Source of the DNA: Chrysaora quinquecirrha
Lineage: Eukaryota > Cnidaria > Scyphozoa > Semaeostomeae > Pelagiidae
Direction of reading: 5' to 3'
DNA: 64,000 nt
NCBI GenBank assembly: GCA_014526335.1
Contig: JACTAT010000022.1
Coordinates: 269,190 to 333,189 of the forward strand
This document shows, one piece after another, positions 33,001-44,118 of this stretch. The position numbers and the translations under genes are program-made. The notes beneath the pieces are model-generated. The model had not been told where the DNA came from and ran no database searches. It was given only the letters and a program-made list of their open reading frames with translations. Position 1 is the first letter of the stretch; every line of letters starts with the position of its first letter.

Positions 33001-33824
33001 AAATATGGAAAAGAAGAACGAATCCAGTACAAATAAGCATAAGCACGTTTGCTTGAGGGGCTCGTGCTTGCGTAATAGCAACGTCTTCGTTGTTGTGGTT
33101 GAAAAATGTTTGACAGCAATGTTTTTGGATGTGGCCAGTCAAACATTTGTTGTAATGCTAATTTAAAAAGTTTGACCTGTAATGTTTGATCGTTTGGCCA
33201 GGGCTTAAATATTTTACAATTCGCGGTTTCTAAGTTTAAATTTTAAATCTTTAAAGCCGAATGACTTCAAAAGCTATTTGTTTTTGAAAAACGAACAGCA
33301 ACGATGCGGCAAGGTGAAATGATTGGTCGTCTTCCCTGGTCGTTTTGCAGGGTCAGGAATAAACTAGCACTGCAAACTTCCATTGTTTGGATACTGCGAT
33401 CTTGGAAGGCAATAATGAGTTCGGAAGCATTACTCTTAGGTGCCTAATTGCTGGGGGGTCGGAATAGGCGGGAGGGTTGGAACTACCGTCCAAATCTAAT
33501 TGGCGGTGGAGTCGGAATAAACGGGGGGGTCCGACTTTTTTTGACAAACTTTGTGTGGAAACTGCTGAAATGCAAAGCAAGGGGCCTTATAGTGCTTATA
33601 AGCTAAGGAAATCCATAGTTCCAACCAACCAATTGAGTGTACAAGTGAAATTTCACACCAAGAACGTCAAAGTGAGTTTAGTAAAAATATCAACATCAAT
33701 ATTAATGCAAACTTAATAAGCGGGGGTCCTGATAAGAGCGGGGGGTTGGAAATTTTCCAAAAAATTGATTAGCGGGGGGACGGCAATTAGGCACATAAGA
33801 GAAATCATTTGAATTTCTTAATAC

Positions 33825-33925
33825 CTGTACTTGAACCCATTTTTTTCTGTCCAAAAATGATGTCACCAAAAGACGGGTTAAAAACCTCCAAACCGGCATC
33901 GACAGCTAAAGTGGAACCATCGTAT
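33825..33925 (-). CDS. Duplicate copy, exon 4 (intact frame)
   Basis: 101 bases between TTCTTCAAG and GTATTA. Reads YDGSTLAVDAGLEVF then NPSFGDIIFGQKKMG. It is one codon longer than exon 4 of the full gene. Confidence 0.6.
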
Positions 33926-34283
33926 CTTGAAGAAAAACAAAATACATTAAAAAACAACGTTAAAACACTGCTTCAATGAGAATTTTGGGATGAGGGTTTG
34001 TGTCTCGGGGCTTTCTTCAATTTAGAGAAACACAGCACTTAGGACCTCGCCAAAGCAAAAGTTCAAACACTGTTGCTTAGTATCTTTCTCTTTTCGCAAC
34101 AAACCCCCGTCAACAAAACCCCTTTCCAAACAGTCATAATGTAAGAATTCAAATTAAGGCGGGCGATTCTTACTTGTTTCCAAATATCCCCCAACAACTG
34201 GCTGATCCGTTGAACACTTGCGTGTACATGATTTGTTTCCACACTACATATGACGTGCAGTAGTACCACCTAACAGGCTGTAT

Positions 34284-35714
34284 TACACGTATTTGTTTAC
34301 AAGGAACTAAAAAATTGACCCCGCACTGAAAGTTTCTTAAAGTTTTTAGATTCTTAGTACCAAAAATAGTTCATACTTAAGAGTTTCATGAAGAATATCC
34401 ACTCAAGAATGATGTTCCAACCAAACCCATTTTTCGATCGTATTTGAATGCATATTGGTGTCCTGTTTACACGTATTTATTTTATAAGAAACTAAAAATT
34501 TGATCCAGTACTGAAAGTTTCTTAGAATTTTCGAAATTTGAGTACCAGAAATGCTTTTTTGGAGACGAAACACAGGAAATAAAAGAAAATCTTTCGCTGT
34601 CTGAGGTGAAAAGCTTCCTACGTAAGAAATTAAGCGATTCGGGTTCGGTGTTTTTTTTTTATTTCGACATAGTACCGAACTTTAAGCGCTTTCTATTAAG
34701 AAACGATTGGTTCTGGAATCAACGAAAAATGCCCGAAAATGTATTAACCAAACAAAGCACAGCATTTATCTTGAGCTTACTGTATAGTTTGTTTTAATAA
34801 AATGCGAGTACAGTATAGTTGCTAATGTTGCACTTTTTTTATATAAGAACCCTTGTTGGTTTCGTTTTCAGTACAAGGGCTTCACACTGGTAGACTTTCC
34901 TTGGCTTAGCTATGTAGCTCAAATAGATTCTGACATACTTTACACGTATTTTTTGTATAAGAGAGAAAGTTTCTTAAAATTTTCAGATTTCGACTACTAA
35001 AAGTTTCTTAAGAGTTTCTTGAATATCCATTCTGGCAACATGCACTAGTATCTGAATGGTGTTTCAAACCCATTTAGCTTGTCGATCGTACACGCTTTTT
35101 TTATGAAGAACCACTTTATAAGGAACCTACAAGTAGAAGGCCCGAAAATTTAAAGAACTTATACTACTAAAGAGAAAATCGTTAAGAAATTTTTGAATGT
35201 TGAATACTTTTATCACTACAAAGAATCAAGAATTAGAAAGCCGGTTCCATTCATTTGCAGTGGAAAATCACATAAATTGTACGTTAAGCATGTATCAAAT
35301 GTTTCCTTGAGTAGTCTCGAGCTTTGCTCACATGCAAGTGTCTCTCTTTTATTGTTAAGATCACTGTATGTGCAGTTAAAATTAAGGAACTATTAAGGAA
35401 CTTTTGGAACTACTATTGCCTCAAAAGAGGCCAAAAAATAAGGAACTTTAAGAACTGGCCCTGAGGTAGGTTCCTTATAAATAAAAAAGCGTGTATTTTT
35501 GAATGCATGTGTTTCCAGTTTGTCTGCTTGTCAAAGAAATGCATTATCGCAGACAAAACTCAGGAAATAAAAGAAAATTTTTCGTTGTCTGAGGTGAAAA
35601 GTTTCCTACGTGAAAAATTCGAGTACATATTTTGCAGTTTCTTTATGTAATTTTTGGCCATTCGAGAAATCTGGGTTTCTTATAAAGAGTTTCTTATAAA
35701 AAGAATACGTGTAT
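34284..35714. mobile_element. Cluster of TA-flanked MITEs, family C (AAG-AAAC), with nested family A
   Basis: Family-C starts (TACACGTATTT..) lie at about 34284, 34468 and 34939, and a right end GTTTCTTATAAAAAGAATACGTGTA at 35690-35714. Interior AGTTTCTTAAAATTTT and AGTTTCTTAAGAGTTTCTT repeat the variant. A family-A element (35089-35495) sits inside. The homologous stretch at about 34436-34452 shows the same site unoccupied. Confidence 0.8.
35089..35495 (+). mobile_element. TA-flanked MITE, family A, nested
   Basis: TACACGC to GCGTGTA, about 85-90 percent like the copy at 2578. It is inserted in a family-C element between CGATCG and TTTTTGAATGCAT with TA duplicated. Confidence 0.92.
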
Positions 35715-36086
35715 TGGCAAAAAGATTGACCCAACTCTCAACCTGATGTTTTTTATAAAGGCTGTTCTTTATAAGGAAACGTGTTTTCGTCTTTTTCTTG
35801 TCCAGAAAAAGCTTGCGATTTGAATCATGTCTGAAAACATGAACAAATGCATCGTTACCTGGCCTGCGTCACAGACCATATCATACGAAAGGTTATGTCG
35901 TATGTTATGGTCTGTGACGCAGGCTACATCCTGCCGAGCTCCGTTATCCTTTTCGTAATTTATGCATATTTCCTCCTATTATGTAATGTATATAATCCCA
36001 CATAGCCTGGCCTTTTCTTCTTTACTTTCGAACCTTACTGTGTGCGTAAATTCAATTCCTTGTTTTTACTTTTTTATGGTTGTAAA
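35715..36086. other. Spacer with a short palindrome
   Basis: GCCTGCGTCACAGACCATA at about 35861-35880 is inverted at about 35908-35928 around a short AT-rich loop. Otherwise nothing recognised. Confidence 0.6.
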
Positions 36087-36270
36087 TACACGTTTTTTTA
36101 TAAGAAACCGGTTTATAAGAAACCTAGAACTAGACACCTAAAAAGTTAAGAAACTTTTAGAACTACAGTACGAGGAAGGAGTTAAGAAACTTTAAAAATT
36201 TTTAGGGTTAATTTTCCAACATACTGATTGCACATTTGTGGAGGTAGTAATTAGTTCTCAAGCATTCCCT
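36087..36270 (+). mobile_element. TA-flanked MITE, family B (AAG-AAAC), truncated
   Basis: TACACGTTTTTTTATAAGAAAC start, a second TATAAGAAACC, then GTTAAGAAACTTTT twice. Matches the right half of 46314-46606 in inverse orientation. Confidence 0.8.
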
Positions 36271-36385
36271 TGCGATTTCTCAATCCCCGCACTGCAAAAT
36301 CATGCATGATATCCAGGTAATTCCCGGTTATCTGTCTGTCTAACGGTGTAACCTAACTAACTAAATAACTAACTAAATAACTAAC

Positions 36386-37007
36386 TACACTTTTTTTAAT
36401 AAGTAACTGGTCAATAAGCAACTAGGGCGGAGATTATGGAAAAATTTTTGGTGAAATAGCTTTCTTTATACACGTTTTTTTTTTATAAGAACACTGAAAT
36501 TGAAGAAAGCCATGCAATGTTCTTAATTTTTCCGATTTGAAGGCTCAAAATGTTCTTTACATGTTCTTAATTTTCTTGCTTTTTAAAAAGCTGTTGTTTT
36601 CAAATTGGGTGATTATAGCTACGAAAAGGGACGCACATGTAAAGATGTCACATATAGTCGCAATGATTGATAGTTCATCTGTTTTCTAGAGTTGACAACA
36701 AGACAGCGCACTTAAGAAAGTAAATTTTCACTTGTTTCTGGCTTCACAAAGCCTTGTAATGTTCTTAGCATGTTCTTAACTTTTCAGCCTCTGAAGCCTT
36801 ATGTTCTTATATACTTTGTTCTTATAAAAAAAAAAACGTGTACAGTACATACTTGCAAACGTATCAATTACATCGAGAAGCCAGAAAAGAGCCAAAATAA
36901 GAGGTTTTAGGGGGTACCAGTCATTCTGCCAGGGCTGAAATACTAAATATGTTAAGCATCTCTTGAGGGCTGGACCAAAGTCCAGTTGCTTATTGAAAAA
37001 ATGTGTA
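36386..37007 (+). mobile_element. TA-flanked MITE, family G (AAG-CAAC), carrying a nested family-E element
   Basis: Starts TACACTTTTTTTAATAAG, has ATAAGCAACTAGGG, and ends AGTTGCTTATTGAAAAAATGTGTA. Split at 36469-36842 by a family-E copy. Confidence 0.85.
36469..36842 (+). mobile_element. TA-flanked MITE, family E (AAG-AACA), nested
   Basis: TACACG start, TTTATAAGAACACTG, and end TTGTTCTTATAAAAA..CGTGTA. The interior has at least five ATGTTCTTA copies, the same variant as in the terminal repeat. Confidence 0.9.
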
Positions 37008-37059
37008 GCTAATTAACTAACTAACTAACCAAGTAACTAACTAACTAACTAACTAACTT

Positions 37060-37099
<40 letters not shown>

Positions 37100-37104
37100 G
37101 CTAC

Positions 37105-37139
<35 letters not shown>

Positions 37140-37300
37140 GCTAACTAACTCACTTACTAACTAGCCATAACCTACTAACCTAACTTAACTAAGTCGCCTA
37201 ACTGACTTACTAAATAACTAAATAAATAAGTCATAAACTAACTTATTAACTAACCTTTACGAACTAACTAATTACTGACTAAGTAAATAAGTAAAAGACT
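37008..37300. repeat. (AACT)n tetranucleotide satellite
   Basis: AACTAACT units with occasional AAAT and AGCT variants, decaying towards 37300. A similar tract is at 47200-47490 and a short run precedes the family-G MITE at 36355-36385. Confidence 0.95.
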
Positions 37301-37539
37301 AACAATTAACGTATAATCAAAATCTGGATAAAGTAGAGGTCTGTAATTCATTTGAAAAAAAGCCATTCTAAACCAATTTGGAGATGGTTTTTTGTAAAAT
37401 TTCCAGGGGCAATGCCCCCAGATCCCTTTGCTGGGCGCACATCATTCCATCATTAAAATTTGCGATTATTCTTTCCTGAATAGAGCCCCCAAGTTTTTTT
37501 CCAGCTCTGCACCGCTGCTAAGTAACCAAGTAACTAACA

Positions 37540-37990
37540 AAGTCATCGTCATTTCGTACCTTATTCAGTAGCATCGTCATTTCATTTAGCATCATCATTT
37601 CATACCTTATTCAGTGGCATCTTCATTTCATTTAGCATCATCATTTCATACCTTATTCAGTGGCATCTTCATATCATACCTTATTCAGTGGCATCTTCAT
37701 TTCATACCTTATTCAGTGCCATCTTCATTTCATTTAGCATCATCATTTCATACCTTATTCAGTGGCATCTTCATTTCATTTAGCATCATCATTTCATACC
37801 TTATTCAGTGGCATCTTCATTTCATACCTTATTCAGTGGCATCTTCATTTCATACCTTATTCAGTGGCATCTTCATTTCATACCTTATTCAGTGGCATCT
37901 TCATTTCATACCTTATTCAGTGGCATCTTCATTTCATACCTTATTCAGTAGGATCTTCATTTTTATACCTTATTCAGTAGCATCCTTCAT
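37540..37990. repeat. 28-bp minisatellite, copy 2
   Basis: About 15 copies of GCATCTTCATTTCATACCTT plus ATTCAGTG, some with an inserted TTTAGCATCATC block. Followed, like copy 1, by 'aacatgaatgcaagaagtgt' and then by the last exon of the secreted-protein gene. Confidence 0.95.
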
Positions 37991-38203
37991 TACCGTATTC
38001 AAACATTCCAACATGAATGCAAGAAGTGTTTGAAGACAAAAAGGCAGACTTTTAAACAAAACTGTTATTATCTTTAAAAAGTATAAAAAGCATTATTAGG
38101 CAACTGTTCCAAAATATGTTTCAAAATGTTTTAAAATATTTAAAAAAATATAAGGGAAATGAACCAACAATAATCATAGAAACTTTTCTGTTCGTAACGT
38201 AAA

Positions 38204-38400
38204 TCACTCCAAAACAAAGATGTCTTTGATGACGTATTGCGGAGTACCACATGACGTATCTGTTTGTATCCCAGAATGCTTTGTGCCACTCTTCCTTCTT
38301 AGCATCACAGTTGCTTGTCTTTCGCCACTGCCATTTACCTGGTGCCAAAAGTTGGTCTTCTCGTTGTCGCATACTTTAGTTTTTCCAGCGAAGACATCAT
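38204..38400 (-). CDS. Secreted protein exon 5
   Basis: Between acceptor TTTATCCTCAAG and a TGA stop. Contains KTNFWHQVNGSGERQATVML and ends YVIKDIFVLE. The duplicate at 32632-32828 has the same length. Confidence 0.8.
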
Positions 38401-41400
38401 CTTGAGGATAAAGAAAGCATTATTTCAATATTTAAGCAGGTGTGTTACTGGATTCGTTCTAATATTTCACGTTTCATAGAGGAAGCAACTGGCTAGACTT
38501 GCTTCCCAAGTCCCTAACTTTTGCTCACATTGAATTGAATTGATGTTGTTGTTGTTCGCTTCAGTTAGTTTGAGCGTCAAGCAAATCAATACAATAGCGA
38601 TAACTACGACTCATGTAGTAAGACTAGCAACTGGCCCTAACTGGCCCACGGTTAGACTTATTACATTCCTCCCACTCTTTCGGAAACAGCTTCTAGCAAC
38701 TACAACAACATAATTTCTGTTTCCTAATTGTGTACTGTAGTTGAAGCGGGTTGTTGGAGTGTGGAGGAGCGTAGACTACGACGAATGTAATTAGTCTAAA
38801 GCTCTGGATAACCTAGGAGACATGTCGCGTGCGACATTGTATCCGGCGTGTCTTCTAGGGTGGCTAAACATGCGAGTGACAAGCGAGCAACATGTCCCCC
38901 GAGTCGTGGAGACATGAAATATTTCTGCTGTCTCCCAGAAACATTTGCTATCTCTCGCTACAAATTTTGTCGCGCGCTACAAAGTTTCTGAGGTGGTTGA
39001 ACTGGGAGACATCGAGGGGACATGTCACTCGCGACAATCTCGCCCGCGACATGTCACTTAGTTTAGCCAGGCCTTAATGGTCGGCCTATTTCGCTACATG
39101 CCACATTGAGAGCTGCGAATGCTACAACACAGCTGGTTTTTATCTCGCAATGTATATCTCTGCCCATCTCATTTTCGATGAAATCGACAACTTGCATGAA
39201 ATTGACATCTCTTTGAAAAAAAATCTCGTCTGAAATTGAGAAATCTACAACTTGTGGTTTTAATTTGAAAGTTTTAAGCCCAAATGATCTCTGGATGCGT
39301 TTTGGGTTTTTTTTGCAGTAACAGTCAGCAATTATGTGAACGGTTGGTCCTGGTCCGCAGTGCGCGCTACAAGGTTGGCAGCAGGGAGGTAAAACGGTGA
39401 GAAACGCGCATTGATTTTGATTCTCTGATTTTGAAAGCAGTAAAGATCCTGAAGCAATAATTAACTAAAACTTCTTCATACCTGCACTGGAACCCATTTT
39501 TTTCTGTCCAAAAATTATGTCACCAAAAGTCGGGTTAAAAACCTCCAAACCGGCATCGAAAGTTGAACCAACGTATCTTCTAGAGAACACAAAATGCATT
39601 ATAACACAGATAAAGAAATCGGGAAAGTTTGGGAAGTGCGCGGTTTGTGTCTCAGAGATGCACAAGGTTTCGCTCGATTTGCAGATGCACGCTTTTTTTG
39701 TAAAGAACCACTTTATAAGGAACCTACATGCAGAAGGCCCGAAAATTTAAAGAACTTATACTACTAAAGAGGAAATCATTAAGGAACTTTTCAATGTTGA
39801 ATGCTTTTATCACTGCAAATTATCAAGAAATAGAAAGCCGGTTCCATTCATTTGCAGTCGAAAACCACATAAATTGTATGTTAAGCATATTAAATGTTTG
39901 CTTGAGTAGTCCCGAGCTTTGCTCACATGCAAGTGTCTCTATTATTGTTATGACCACTGCATGTGCAGTTACAATTAAGGAACTATTAAGGAACTTTTTG
40001 AACTACGCTTGCCTCAAAAGAGGTCCAAAGATAAGGAACTTTAAGAACTAGGCCTTGAGGTAGGTTCCTTATAAAAAAAAGCGTGTATGATATGATATAT
40101 TTTTTTTTTCTGTTAGTTACAACAGATAGTGATATACACTAATTCATACTAACATTAAGCAACCATAGGAATAGCATTAATCAACTCATTCAGTGCAAAG
40201 GAACACTCGAATTATTTTGCAAGGAACCAGGTTTTGGTCAAATTTTTAAACTGCATAGTGTTTCTCGCCGTTTTGATTTTATTAGGAAAGGAATTCCATA
40301 TTTTTGACCCTTGATAACATACTTTAAGGACTTAGGCCTGGGCAAAATCAACGATCAACGATCAAAATCGACGGTCAATTCTTACTTGTTTCCAAATATG
40401 CCCCAACAGCTGGCTGATCCTTTGAACACTTGCGTGTACATGATTTGTTTCCAGTCTCCTTTGATGTGAACGACTAAGTAGGAACCAGGCCCTTTTCCGC
40501 AACCGTGGTCCGTGACTGTTGCATCGATTTTCAATCCTCCAGTTGCGTCACCAGTCAAGGTGTGGGACACACCCGAGCCGTGTGAATGGGAAACCATGGA
40601 CTTATCGACTTTTCTCCAAGCTAAAATTGAATGGAAAGTTATCTTACTTTACAAACTTGTCGAAACAAAGGTTCAAAACTCCAAATTCCCCCAGGGGCGG
40701 TACTTCGGTTTTACTAACACTCTTTTTAAATAGGGTATAAGAAACTAAGATTTTTTCAGTACCAAAAGTTTCTTATTTTTTTGAGAATTTTGGTACTGAA
40801 AGTTTCTTAGCAGTTTCCTAGGGATCAAATTTTTTGTGCCAAAACCAGTAATAGACACTCGCATTTTACAAACAGAAGAAGCAATACAATTCACGTTTAC
40901 ATGAGCTGTTTTTTAGTAAAAATAGACACTTAAAACGTGTAACAAAAGTTCGTTTCTCGATGCTATTTCTAATAATAAAGACTGTTGAGATCTGCGAGTT
41001 TCTTATCATTTTGGGTCGAGTACTGAAATTTTCTTAACAATTTCAAAGTTCTACACTAGAAATGCCATGCTGAAATTTTGGTCCAATTTTTTTTGCAATC
41101 TCCGAAACTATTTAAGATATACCTCAGATAAACACAAGCAATTTTCACCAGCATGAAGTGAAGCCATTGCCCGAAAACGCATTTCAAAAATGTTTTTTAC
41201 AAGGGTATGGGTGATAAGTTAGTAAAAAATCGCCTGAAAACAAGAAACAGGCAGGCTGAAATTGAAGCTAAGTGTTCTTATAAAAAACGTGAAAGCGCAA
41301 TCGCAGTTTTAGGGAATGAAAGCTACACTCGTTTTTTTAATAAGCAACTTGACTTTCGTCCAGCCCTCAAAGTTGCTTAACATTTAAGACATTTCAGCCC

Positions 41401-42920
41401 TCAAAGTTGCTTAAACGTTGCTTAACATTTTTTTGGACCTGCTAACCACCCCTGACTTCGCGGGTCAAAATCGTCATCTGTTAGGCCTACAACATGACTT
41501 TTGGGAGACAGTAAGTGGAAAAACGTTAGCTAACAAACTTCAACATGCAAAACATAAGAGCGTAGAACAATGTCCTAACGCAAGAAAGAGAATAAGCTTG
41601 GTTGTTTGACTTCTTAGTTGCTTACAGTAATTCAATTGAGCCCTAAAGTTGCTTAATGTTAAGGTCAGTTCAGCCCTAGTTGCTTATTGAGCGGTTGCTT
41701 ATTAAAAAAAAGAGTGTATTGCTTAAAAATAAGTGAGGAATAGGTATTTAAGCTCAAAATTGGAAACTGAAACGGATTTTGGTACTGTATTCGTACAAAC
41801 AGAGTGTAGAGTAACATTTTACCTTGGGATTTGCACTGACTTCTTTTTGCCGCTTTGATATTGTTGATTAACTCGATTTTACTCACTTCAAGGTATGTCT
41901 TTACCATCTCCATTCCATCCTTACATGTTGCTATTTTCCTGCAAAATTAAAGGCGAGTTGCAGTTTAGCATTTGGCAAGTCTAAACAAAGTGAGATAAAG
42001 CAAAGTAACACAAAGTAAACGCAAAGAAACGTAGTACGTGATTTATAGAACTAAGACAAAGTAAAGTGAAAGATGTTGGAAATATAGCTCAGTTATCGAA
42101 AAGTTGAACAAGGTAAAGCAAATTAACACAATGTAAACGTAAAGACACGTAGTACGTGATTTATAGAACTAAGACAAAGTAAAGTGAAAGATGTTGGAAA
42201 TATAGCTCAGTTATCGAAAAGTTGAACAAGGTAAAGCAAATTAACACAAAGTAAACGTAAAGACACGTAGTACGTGATTTATAGAACTAAGACAAAGTAA
42301 AGTGAAAGATGTTGGAAATATAGCTCAGTTATCGAAAAGTTGAACAAGGTAAAGCAAATTAACACAAAGTAAACGTAAAGACACGTAGTACGTGATTTAT
42401 AGAACTAAGACAAAGTAAAGTGAAAGATGTTGGAAATATAGCTCAGTTATCGAAAAGTTGAACAAGGTAAAGCAAAGTAACACAAAGTAACGTAAAGTAA
42501 CGCGTGGAAAAATAAAGCACAGCAACGAAAAATAAGGCAATGTAACGTAAAGGAAAGGAAAGAAGCGACAAGAAAAATAAAGTGAAGTTAAGTAATATAT
42601 TGAGTATATTATAATATAAGTAACGGAAATAAGTAAAGGAAGCTGCAGTAAAGCAAATTAACGTAGTGTAAAGTGAGCTAAAGTATTCTAAAGCCCTAAA
42701 AGGAATTAAATTGAGGTAAAGGAGTGTAGAGTAAAAAGACACAAAAGCTAAGCATAGCAAGTAAAATGAAGTCTGCAAGGAAATGGTCAATAATTAATTT
42801 CACATAAAGCGCAATTTGATGCATTTACCCTCCAGGACGTTTTGCAGGTTTTACTTTCTGAGCATCTGCAACTAGTATGCACGCAGTTAGCAAGAGAAGT
42901 GAAAGTTTCAACGTCGACAT
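38204..42920 (-). CDS. Unrecognised secreted protein, five exons, 245 residues
   Basis: Minus-strand exons: 42920-42829, 41938-41823, 40620-40386, 39579-39482 and 38400-38204, total 738 bases, with phases 2, 1, 2, 1 matching at every junction and a TGA stop. The first exon encodes a signal peptide (MSTLKLSLLLLTACILVADA) followed by a basic stretch. The mature part has six cysteines (ATCKDG, SQCKSQ, HGCGKG, ASCWGI, KVCDNE, TSCGTP) and blocks such as WKQIMYTQVF, GLEVFNPTFGDIIFG and QATVMLRRKSG. I recognise no known family. It is probably secreted and disulphide-bonded. A TATAAAAG lies about 100 bp before the start. A partial tandem copy lies downstream, which suggests a multigene family. Confidence 0.8.
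38804..39078. mobile_element. GACATGTC-rich MITE in intron 4
   Basis: Left half has GGAGACATGTCGCG and 'gggtggctaaacatgcgagt'. The right half has inverted GCGACATGTCACTTAGTTTAGCC. A fragment occurs at 995-1075. Confidence 0.6.
39482..39579 (-). CDS. Secreted protein exon 4
   Basis: 98 bases from TTGTGTTCTCTAG to GTATGA. Encodes RYVGSTFDAGLEVF and NPTFGDIIFGQKKMG. Confidence 0.8.
39686..40087 (+). mobile_element. TA-flanked MITE, family A
   Basis: Same structure as the 2578 copy. The left flank is TG instead of TA (decayed) and the right end is GCGTGTA. Lies in intron 3 of the secreted-protein gene. Confidence 0.9.
40386..40620 (-). CDS. Secreted protein exon 3
   Basis: 235 bases from TTCAATTTTAG to GTAAGA. 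Encodes SHSHGSGVSHTLTGD, LKIDATVTDHGCGKGPGS and WKQIMYTQVFKGSASC. The largest exon, with three of the blocks conserved in the duplicate. Confidence 0.8.
40621..41822. mobile_element. Intron 2 with MITE cluster
   Basis: A family-C-like AAG-AAAC element without clear ends at about 40734-41060, and a complete family-G element (AAG-CAAC) at 41324-41718 running from TACACTCGTTTTTTTAATAAG to TATTAAAAAAAAGAGTGTA. No coding signal. Confidence 0.75.
41324..41718 (+). mobile_element. TA-flanked MITE, family G (AAG-CAAC), complete
   Basis: AATAAGCAACTTGAC at the left end, GTTGCTTATT at the right. The interior has AGTTGCTTAACATTT, AGTTGCTTAAACGTTGCTTA and AGTTGCTTAATG, all with the same variant as the ends. 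Confidence 0.9.
41823..41938 (-). CDS. Secreted protein exon 2
   Basis: 116 bases from TAATTTTGCAG to GTAAAA. Encodes KIATCKDGMEMVKTYLEVSK and NIKAAKRSQCKSQ, probably a helical segment with two cysteines. Confidence 0.78.
42000..42475. repeat. 118-bp tandem repeat, about four units
   Basis: GTAGTACGTG recurs at 42031, 42149, 42267 and 42385, exactly 118 bp apart, with nearly identical units. It continues into AAAGTAA-rich low-complexity sequence to about 42790. Lies in intron 1 of the secreted-protein gene. Confidence 0.95.
42829..42920 (-). CDS. Secreted protein exon 1 with signal peptide
   Basis: ATG at 42918-42920, followed by a hydrophobic LSLLLLTACILVADA segment with a likely cleavage after ADA. 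Ends GGAGG|GTAAAT in phase 2. The start context AAGATGTCGACGTTGAAA is identical over 18 bases to the start of the PLCXD-like gene at 51546. Confidence 0.82.
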
Positions 42921-43018
42921 CTTGTGTGCTGTATGAGATTGTCTCCGTATAACCAACTTTTCATAGACCTTCCTCCTCTTGAAAAGGTATGAACTAACTG
43001 AGCTTCTCGTGACAGACT

Positions 43019-43026
43019 CTTTTATA
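43019..43026 (-). promoter_or_regulatory. Probable TATA box of the secreted-protein gene
   Basis: TATAAAAG on the minus strand about 100 bp upstream of the start codon, giving a predicted start of transcription near 42990 and a leader of about 70 bases. Sequence match only. Confidence 0.5.
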
Positions 43027-43617
43027 AGAGTTGAGACGTCACTTGCACGCCCCACCGATGAAAACACAATATTTGTACCAAAGATCAATATAACTCCTGA
43101 GGAGAAAACATTTTGTGCACCTTTGCAAGAAATCCTCCAGTATGACGTGGTACATAGACAATCGCGTGTCACACTGGACGGCACAAAATACTGTCTCAAT
43201 ATATTTTCAACATCTGTCTTGTCATAAACAACTAAAAAAGCAGTATTAAAAAGCATACGTTTCACAACTGTATTTACGATGGAAAATTCGGGCTTCGCGA
43301 CAAGACAGTTCTTAACTGAATCAAATCGAGGCTACACTAGAATCATCACCAACCCCTTTTATCAGTGTATCACTCTTTAAGTCATTCTGTTATCAAACGA
43401 AATAGGATGCACTCTTTTAAAAACAAGAACGAGAACATTTTGAAAGGGGTTCAATGTCATACAGTATTGTCTTATCTTGTTTACGTGACGAGGGTAGCCC
43501 TCGTTCCGTGCTTTCGTGCCCAATTCTGATTACAACTCCTTGTGCTTGATAGCTTGCCAATTCATTAGCATTTAATATATCTTCGACCCTTGTATCGTGA
43601 TTTGAGTGACATTCACT

Positions 43618-44017
43618 CTACTCTCTTTTTATAGAACCAGGAAATTTTGAGGCTGGCCGTTCTGAAGTCTTTCCCTTTTTGAGCCTTAAATTGTTTTAAT
43701 CTGTTCGTAATTCCTCGGTTACTAATAATAATATTACAGTAATATTCTTCATTGAACTTAGTGAATGCGGAGTGGCACAGTGGCAGCTACTAGGTTTGTG
43801 TAAAAATGCAACATGCTTGTCTATTTCTTTTGTTCTCTTTCTTTTTACGTCTTTTTACATTCAGTCTTACAGTCTTGTCTTAATGTTTCATATTAAGCTG
43901 ATATTCTCAGGGCTTATAAAAAGGCCAGCCTCTGCTTGTTCTTATTTTGTTCTTAAAATCTAGGCATAATCCAGGTTTGCGTTGTTTGTCCTTAACTCCT
44001 TATAAAAAAAGAGTATA
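43618..44017. mobile_element. TA-flanked MITE, family F (AAG-AACA)
   Basis: Left end ACTCTCTTTTTATAG; interior GAGGCTGGCCGTTCTG and TTGTTCTTAAAATC; right end CCTTATAAAAAAAGAGTATA. Similar to 60256-60612 over its length. Confidence 0.8.
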
Positions 44018-44118
44018 AAGCTCCAGTTTTGAACAACTAAATTCAATATCCACATATATAGCTACCACAGATAAATGAGGCTAGATTTATCATCCTTATC
44101 TATTTATTTACAATAATT

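Larger units (their letters stand above)
32632..34264 (-). pseudogene. Partial tandem duplicate of the unrecognised secreted-protein gene
   Basis: Minus-strand exons matching exons 3-5 of the gene at 38204-42920: about 34264-34174 (only the 3' part, reading WKQIMYTQVFNGSASCWGIF), 33925-33825 (GLEVFNPSFGDIIFGQKK) and 32828-32632 (TNFWQKLNGSGKRQATVIL to the stop). Exons 4 and 5 are open, same length class and phase, and differ from the other copy mostly by conservative changes. Exon 3 loses similarity upstream of about 34240, just before MITE sequence, and no copy of exons 1-2 was found. It may be a dead copy or supply alternative 3' exons. Confidence 0.6.

Noticed and set aside
32648..33166. 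Plus-strand open frame of 172 codons
   Set aside because: Mirror of the minus-strand exon 5 duplicate; conservation between copies follows the minus-strand frame, and the splice sites are on that strand.
37614..38033. 140-codon repetitive open frame
   Set aside because: Translation of the 28-bp minisatellite beyond the secreted-protein gene.
42979..43227. Plus-strand 82-codon open frame upstream of the secreted gene
   Set aside because: Overlaps the probable promoter on the other strand; no recognised feature.
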